DNA from: AWTP1-9 sp035703165
Lineage (GTDB): Bacteria > Bacteroidota > Bacteroidia > Chitinophagales > Chitinophagaceae
Length of the DNA stretch: 64,000 nt
Direction of reading: 5' to 3'
Assembly (NCBI GenBank): GCA_035703165.1
Contig: DASSYR010000043.1
Span: 5,132-69,131 of the forward strand
The translations under genes and the position numbers were made by a program. Below are positions 60,561 to 64,000 of the stretch, in pieces; positions within the stretch are counted from its first letter, which is position 1; each line of letters starts with the position of its first letter. The notes beneath the pieces were generated by a model. That model was not told the origin of the DNA. It did no database searches and was given only the letters and a program-made list of their open reading frames with translations.

Positions 60561-63074
60561 TTACTCACTTCGCAAAGCGTTTACCGGATTAGCTATGGCG
60601 GATTTGATGGTTCTGACGCCCAATACCGTCATAGCTACCAGCAACATACCCACACCGCATACGCCAAATAGCCACCAACTGATATCGGTTCGGTACGAAA
60701 AATTCTGCAACCATTTATTTACGGCAATCCAGGCTAAAGGAGAGGCTATCGCAAAGGCAAGCAATACCAATACAATCAATTCTCTGGATAGCAACGTCGT
60801 CAACTGACTTGCGGAAGCTCCCAATATTTTCCGAACGGCTATCTCTTTGGTGCGAACATTCGTAATGTATATGACAAGACCCAATAAACCAAGACAACTG
60901 ATAATAATACATAGACCGGACGACCATGCAAGTAATTTTCTGGCAGCTTGTTCTTTTTTATAAAACGAAGCTATTGTTTCGTCAAAAAAACGGTATTCAA
61001 AATCTTTATCGGGATAAACTTGTTTAAATTCCCTTTCTACTTTTTCCAAGGTTGCTTTCCATAAGCCCGGAGCGTTGGTTTGAGGTTTTAAAGAAAAATG
61101 AATATGAGAGTTCAGGCTTTTGCTAGTTAAAGCAACAATGGGTTTTATAGATTCATGGGTCGACTTGGTATGAAAATCTGCCAGCACGCCTACAATGAGC
61201 AGTTTTGCATTGCCCCATTGGATAAATTTTCCCAGCGCTTCCTCCGGATTTTTAAAACCAACAGCTTTGGCAAAGGCTTCGTTAATCAGAGATTCTTTTA
61301 AAATATTGTCGGGAAAGGGGTATCTCCCAGACTTCAGCTTAAGATTAAAAATTTTATAGTATTCAGGATCTGTGTTTATAATTTGCGTAGTCAACAGTTC
61401 ATTTTTTTTCCCTGTATTAAAGTTTAAATCTTGCGTAAGCGTAAATTCACCCGCCGGAACATCTCCCGCTAAACTAATTTTATCTATTGAAGGAATGGCT
61501 TTTAATTTTTCGGCAAGTACAAACCGTCTGCTAGTCGGAGAAGAAAAATCAAAATCAAATGGCACAAAAAACGAAACAATCGCCTGGGTATTATAGCCCA
61601 GATCCTTGTTTAAAGAATAATATAACTGCTTGCTTACCGCCAAAGTGGCTATTAATATAAATTGCGCAACAACAAATTGGAAAACCGTAAGCGTTTTGCG
61701 CAACCACGATCCGCGGGTTTGCGAACTACCACTGTATAATTGATTTTTTAAACTAACAACCGGTTTGTACCGCGTAAGAACCCATGCCGGATATAATCCG
61801 GAAAAAAACGTTATGCATAAAATGAGTAAAGCTAAAAATAGCCAAACATGATAGCGACCCAAAAAGGAAAAACTTATTTCAGCGGGAATAAAATCTCTAA
61901 AAATTTTAAAAAACAAGGGGGAAAGGATGATTGACAAAACCGTTGCGAATAAGGTTAACAAAAAGGTTTCGGTCAAAAACTGAAAAACAAGTTTTCTTTT
62001 ACCGCTACCGAATGTTTTGCGGATACCGATTTCTTTTGCCCGCTGCGCAGACTGAGCCGTAGTAAGATTAATAAAATTAATACTGCCAAGAATTAATAAT
62101 AAAACAGCCGTTAAAAGCAATCCGTATAAAGTTGGCTTATGCGCCTGCCGCCCGCCATAAAGTAATGGGCCATATTCCTGGTTAAAATGAATATCATTTA
62201 GCGGCTGAAGATAATGTTTAGCAAAATCTTTATCTTTCCCTTGGTTTGATTTGTCTTCCTGATGTTTTGCTCTGATAGCCGTCAATTGATTCTCAATTTG
62301 CAGGGGTTTTACGCCGGGTTTTAGTTTTACAAAAGCCTGAGATGCATTGCTTATAATACTCCAATCATCAGCGACGGAATGATTTGCTAATTGCGCTTCC
62401 GTCAAAGTTTTCAGAGAAATAAATTCTTCAAAACGAAAATCCGTAGCTTTGCCTTTCAAGGTTTTTACAATACCCGTTACCGTACAAACGATAGTATCAC
62501 GACTAATTTCATAGACGATTTGCCGGCCAATAATATCTTCCAACCTAAGATGGCCAAAATACAATCTGGCTCTTTCATCCGTAAGAATTGCCTGGTTGGG
62601 CTCTTTTAACGCATGTTGCTCAGAACCGGCAAGCCAGACATGGGGGAACAGACGAAAATAATATTCGTCGGCATAAATAATTTGAGTAATATCCGCTTTC
62701 CCTCTTTTAAGGACGGTTGGTAAAGGGTTCCCGGGGATTGTTATTTTATCACCGCCGATAGAACGAAAAAGTGTGATAAAATGCGTGATTGCCTCCATAC
62801 CGGTCGCTTCGTTTCTTAATGCAGCGGGTAATGGTCCCTCCACTCCGCCGATGGGGAAAGTTTGCTTGGCTTGAGGGTTATTCATTTGAGTAACGATGCG
62901 ATAAACACTATCTTTATCTTTTCTGAAATTTTCGTAGCTAAACTCAAACTGGACAATCAGGTAAATAATCAGGGCGGCACTAATGCCGATGGACAAACCC
63001 AGAATATTGATCAGCGAGAATATGCGACGTTTTAAAAAATTTCTAACCGCGACAAGTAAATAATTTTTTAACAT
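60561..63074 (-). CDS. ABC transporter permease with duplicated MacB/FtsX halves
   Basis: An 837-residue permease. An N-terminal membrane helix (about 21-42) is followed by a large periplasmic MacB_PCD domain, three helices of the first FtsX unit (about 315-450: RAKEIGIRKTFGSGK), then a second periplasmic domain and second FtsX unit ending with RTKEIAVRKILGASASQL and ANPVNALRSE. This double layout is the common Bacteroidota type. It is related to the partial permease upstream. Confidence 0.9.
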   Translation of the reverse strand: MLKNYLLVAVRNFLKRRIFSLINILGLSIGISAALIIYLIVQFEFSYENFRKDKDSVYRIVTQMNNPQAKQTFPIGGVEGPLPAALRNEATGMEAITHFITLFRSIGGDKITIPGNPLPTVLKRGKADITQIIYADEYYFRLFPHVWLAGSEQHALKEPNQAILTDERARLYFGHLRLEDIIGRQIVYEISRDTIVCTVTGIVKTLKGKATDFRFEEFISLKTLTEAQLANHSVADDWSIISNASQAFVKLKPGVKPLQIENQLTAIRAKHQEDKSNQGKDKDFAKHYLQPLNDIHFNQEYGPLLYGGRQAHKPTLYGLLLTAVLLLILGSINFINLTTAQSAQRAKEIGIRKTFGSGKRKLVFQFLTETFLLTLFATVLSIILSPLFFKIFRDFIPAEISFSFLGRYHVWLFLALLILCITFFSGLYPAWVLTRYKPVVSLKNQLYSGSSQTRGSWLRKTLTVFQFVVAQFILIATLAVSKQLYYSLNKDLGYNTQAIVSFFVPFDFDFSSPTSRRFVLAEKLKAIPSIDKISLAGDVPAGEFTLTQDLNFNTGKKNELLTTQIINTDPEYYKIFNLKLKSGRYPFPDNILKESLINEAFAKAVGFKNPEEALGKFIQWGNAKLLIVGVLADFHTKSTHESIKPIVALTSKSLNSHIHFSLKPQTNAPGLWKATLEKVEREFKQVYPDKDFEYRFFDETIASFYKKEQAARKLLAWSSGLCIIISCLGLLGLVIYITNVRTKEIAVRKILGASASQLTTLLSRELIVLVLLAFAIASPLAWIAVNKWLQNFSYRTDISWWLFGVCGVGMLLVAMTVLGVRTIKSAIANPVNALRSE

Positions 63075-63137
63075 AATGGCATCTGCTAGTTATTTTTTTT
63101 ACCTTTTATTTTTATTATCATCTATTCTTTACCGTTA

Positions 63138-64000
63138 CTAACTTCGCAAAGCGTTTACCGGATTAGCCAAAGCCGCTTTAATTGCCTGGAAACTTACAGT
63201 TAAAACAGAAATTAAAAAAGACAAAAAGCCTGCAAAAACAAATACCTGCCATTGTATATCCACCCGGTAAGGATAATCCTGTAACCATTTATGCATGAGC
63301 CACCAGGCTACCGGACTGGCAACCAGAAAAGATATCATTACTAATTTCAAAAAGTCTTTGGATAGCAAGGTTGTGATTCCGGTTACAGATGCCCCAAGAA
63401 CCTTGCGTACACCTATTTCTTTTATACGATTTTCAGCCATATAGGTTGCTAAACCAAACAGGCCAAGACAGGAAATAAAAATAGTGAGGGCAGAAAATAA
63501 AGCGGCAAGGGTTCCGGTTCGCTCCTCTGCTTTAAATTTTCTGGAATACTGCTCATCTACAAATTTGTATTCAAAAGGGTACTCCGGATTAAATTTTTTA
63601 AATATCGCTTCCATTCGTTTTAAATTACCAGTTGTTGAGTTAGTCCCGTTCAGTTTTATATGTATTACATTAAACAAACCGCTCATTGCTCCTTGTATAA
63701 TCATCGGCCTGATTGGGTGATAGGGCGACTGGAGGATAAAATCTTTGATAACACCTACAATATGATATGGTCGCTCTAATCCGCCAACTTTTACAATCTG
63801 ACCAACAGGATCTTTAAAATTCATCACTTTCGCAGCGCTTTCATTGATGATCATAGCTAATGAATCCGTAGGAAATTGCTTCAAATTAAAATCTCTTCCT
63901 TTCACGAAAGTGAAGCCTGCCGTTATTCCCAGGTCTTCATCGGCGATGTAACGGTCAAAAGTAGTTTTATCATCAACTGCTTTTCCTTCCCATTGAAAAC
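63138..64000 (-). CDS. ABC transporter permease, C-terminal part only
   Basis: The frame is open to the right edge of the window, so only the C-terminal part (about 287 residues) is visible. The last FtsX unit is complete: NRIKEIGVRKVLGASVTGITTLLSKD and the final ANPVNALRS. It is a paralogue of the downstream permease, 63 bases away. The two may form a heterodimer or serve as two similar exporters driven by one ATPase. Confidence 0.88.
   Translation of the reverse strand, partial: FQWEGKAVDDKTTFDRYIADEDLGITAGFTFVKGRDFNLKQFPTDSLAMIINESAAKVMNFKDPVGQIVKVGGLERPYHIVGVIKDFILQSPYHPIRPMIIQGAMSGLFNVIHIKLNGTNSTTGNLKRMEAIFKKFNPEYPFEYKFVDEQYSRKFKAEERTGTLAALFSALTIFISCLGLFGLATYMAENRIKEIGVRKVLGASVTGITTLLSKDFLKLVMISFLVASPVAWWLMHKWLQDYPYRVDIQWQVFVFAGFLSFLISVLTVSFQAIKAALANPVNALRS

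Noticed and set aside
1..64000. CRISPR arrays, insertion sequences, prophage, integrase or attachment sites
   Set aside because: I saw no regularly spaced repeats, transposase, integrase or phage genes, although the first 3.3 kb look accessory.

Overview
The window reads as chromosomal DNA of a Bacteroidota member, most likely family Chitinophagaceae. Support: AT-rich sequence; promoters of the TTTG / TAnnTTTG type and few Shine-Dalgarno sites; a subtilase with a type IX secretion (T9SS) C-terminal sorting domain; the gene order bamD-rpoZ-coaBC-porD-DUF4296; NarL-type two-component genes; many small lipoproteins and OMP-type beta-barrels; and menaquinone made by the futalosine route. Genus and species cannot be told from the sequence alone. 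I see no tRNA, rRNA, CRISPR array, insertion sequence or phage gene.

Layout. 0-3.3 kb is an accessory, metal-resistance-like patch: a Met-rich lipoprotein, a SHOCT protein, a two-gene ATP-cone/nuclease plus P-loop NTPase module, then decayed pieces that look like a copper P-type ATPase and a Fur-type regulator. 3.3-24.6 kb is mostly housekeeping: M14 peptidase, ssb, mnmA, T9SS subtilase, rRNA m5C methyltransferase, sucAB, rpsT, a DUF2807 lipoprotein, guaA, a periplasmic-binding-fold protein, fabD, folE, two tandem 6-pyruvoyl-tetrahydropterin synthase family genes, and mqnB-mqnD. 24.6-31.5 kb holds a photolyase, a class IV aminotransferase and a signalling block: two stand-alone NarL-type regulators, a gene-poor stretch with an orphan terminator, a 27-residue Trp-rich ORF, a multi-pass membrane protein whose start codon is missing, a histidine kinase and its regulator.

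31.4-42 kb has a CoA-transferase pair, the envelope/RNA polymerase operon bamD-rpoZ-coaBC-porD-DUF4296, an OmpA-like protein, and polyprenyl synthase-recJ-methyltransferase. 42-48.3 kb is htpG followed (on the minus strand, upstream) by a tightly packed operon: AmgK-like kinase fused to a RapZ C-terminal domain, MurU-like nucleotidyltransferase, heme-binding protein, PdeM and an HDAC-family protein. 48.3-51 kb is an odd small-gene module (HTH regulator, miniature sigma-like protein, membrane protein, lipoprotein, 7-TM protein). 51-54.7 kb has an ECF sigma factor with a chimeric membrane-anchor/beta-barrel partner, lpxB and a small membrane protein. 54.7-58.1 kb is a stress operon (UspA, DUF1003, thioredoxin, CHAD, LOG) behind a promoter region full of dyads, including a CRP/FNR-like TGAT-N4-ATCA. 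58.3-64 kb is an ABC export system (TolC, ATPase, two MacB/FtsX-type permeases), running off the right edge.

The places most worth attention are the ATP-cone nuclease/NTPase pair, the peptide-sized ORF plus startless 7-TM protein plus kinase/regulator block with its possible small RNA, the kinase-RapZ fusion with MurU, the sigma factor/beta-barrel chimera, and the stress operon with its FNR-like control region.
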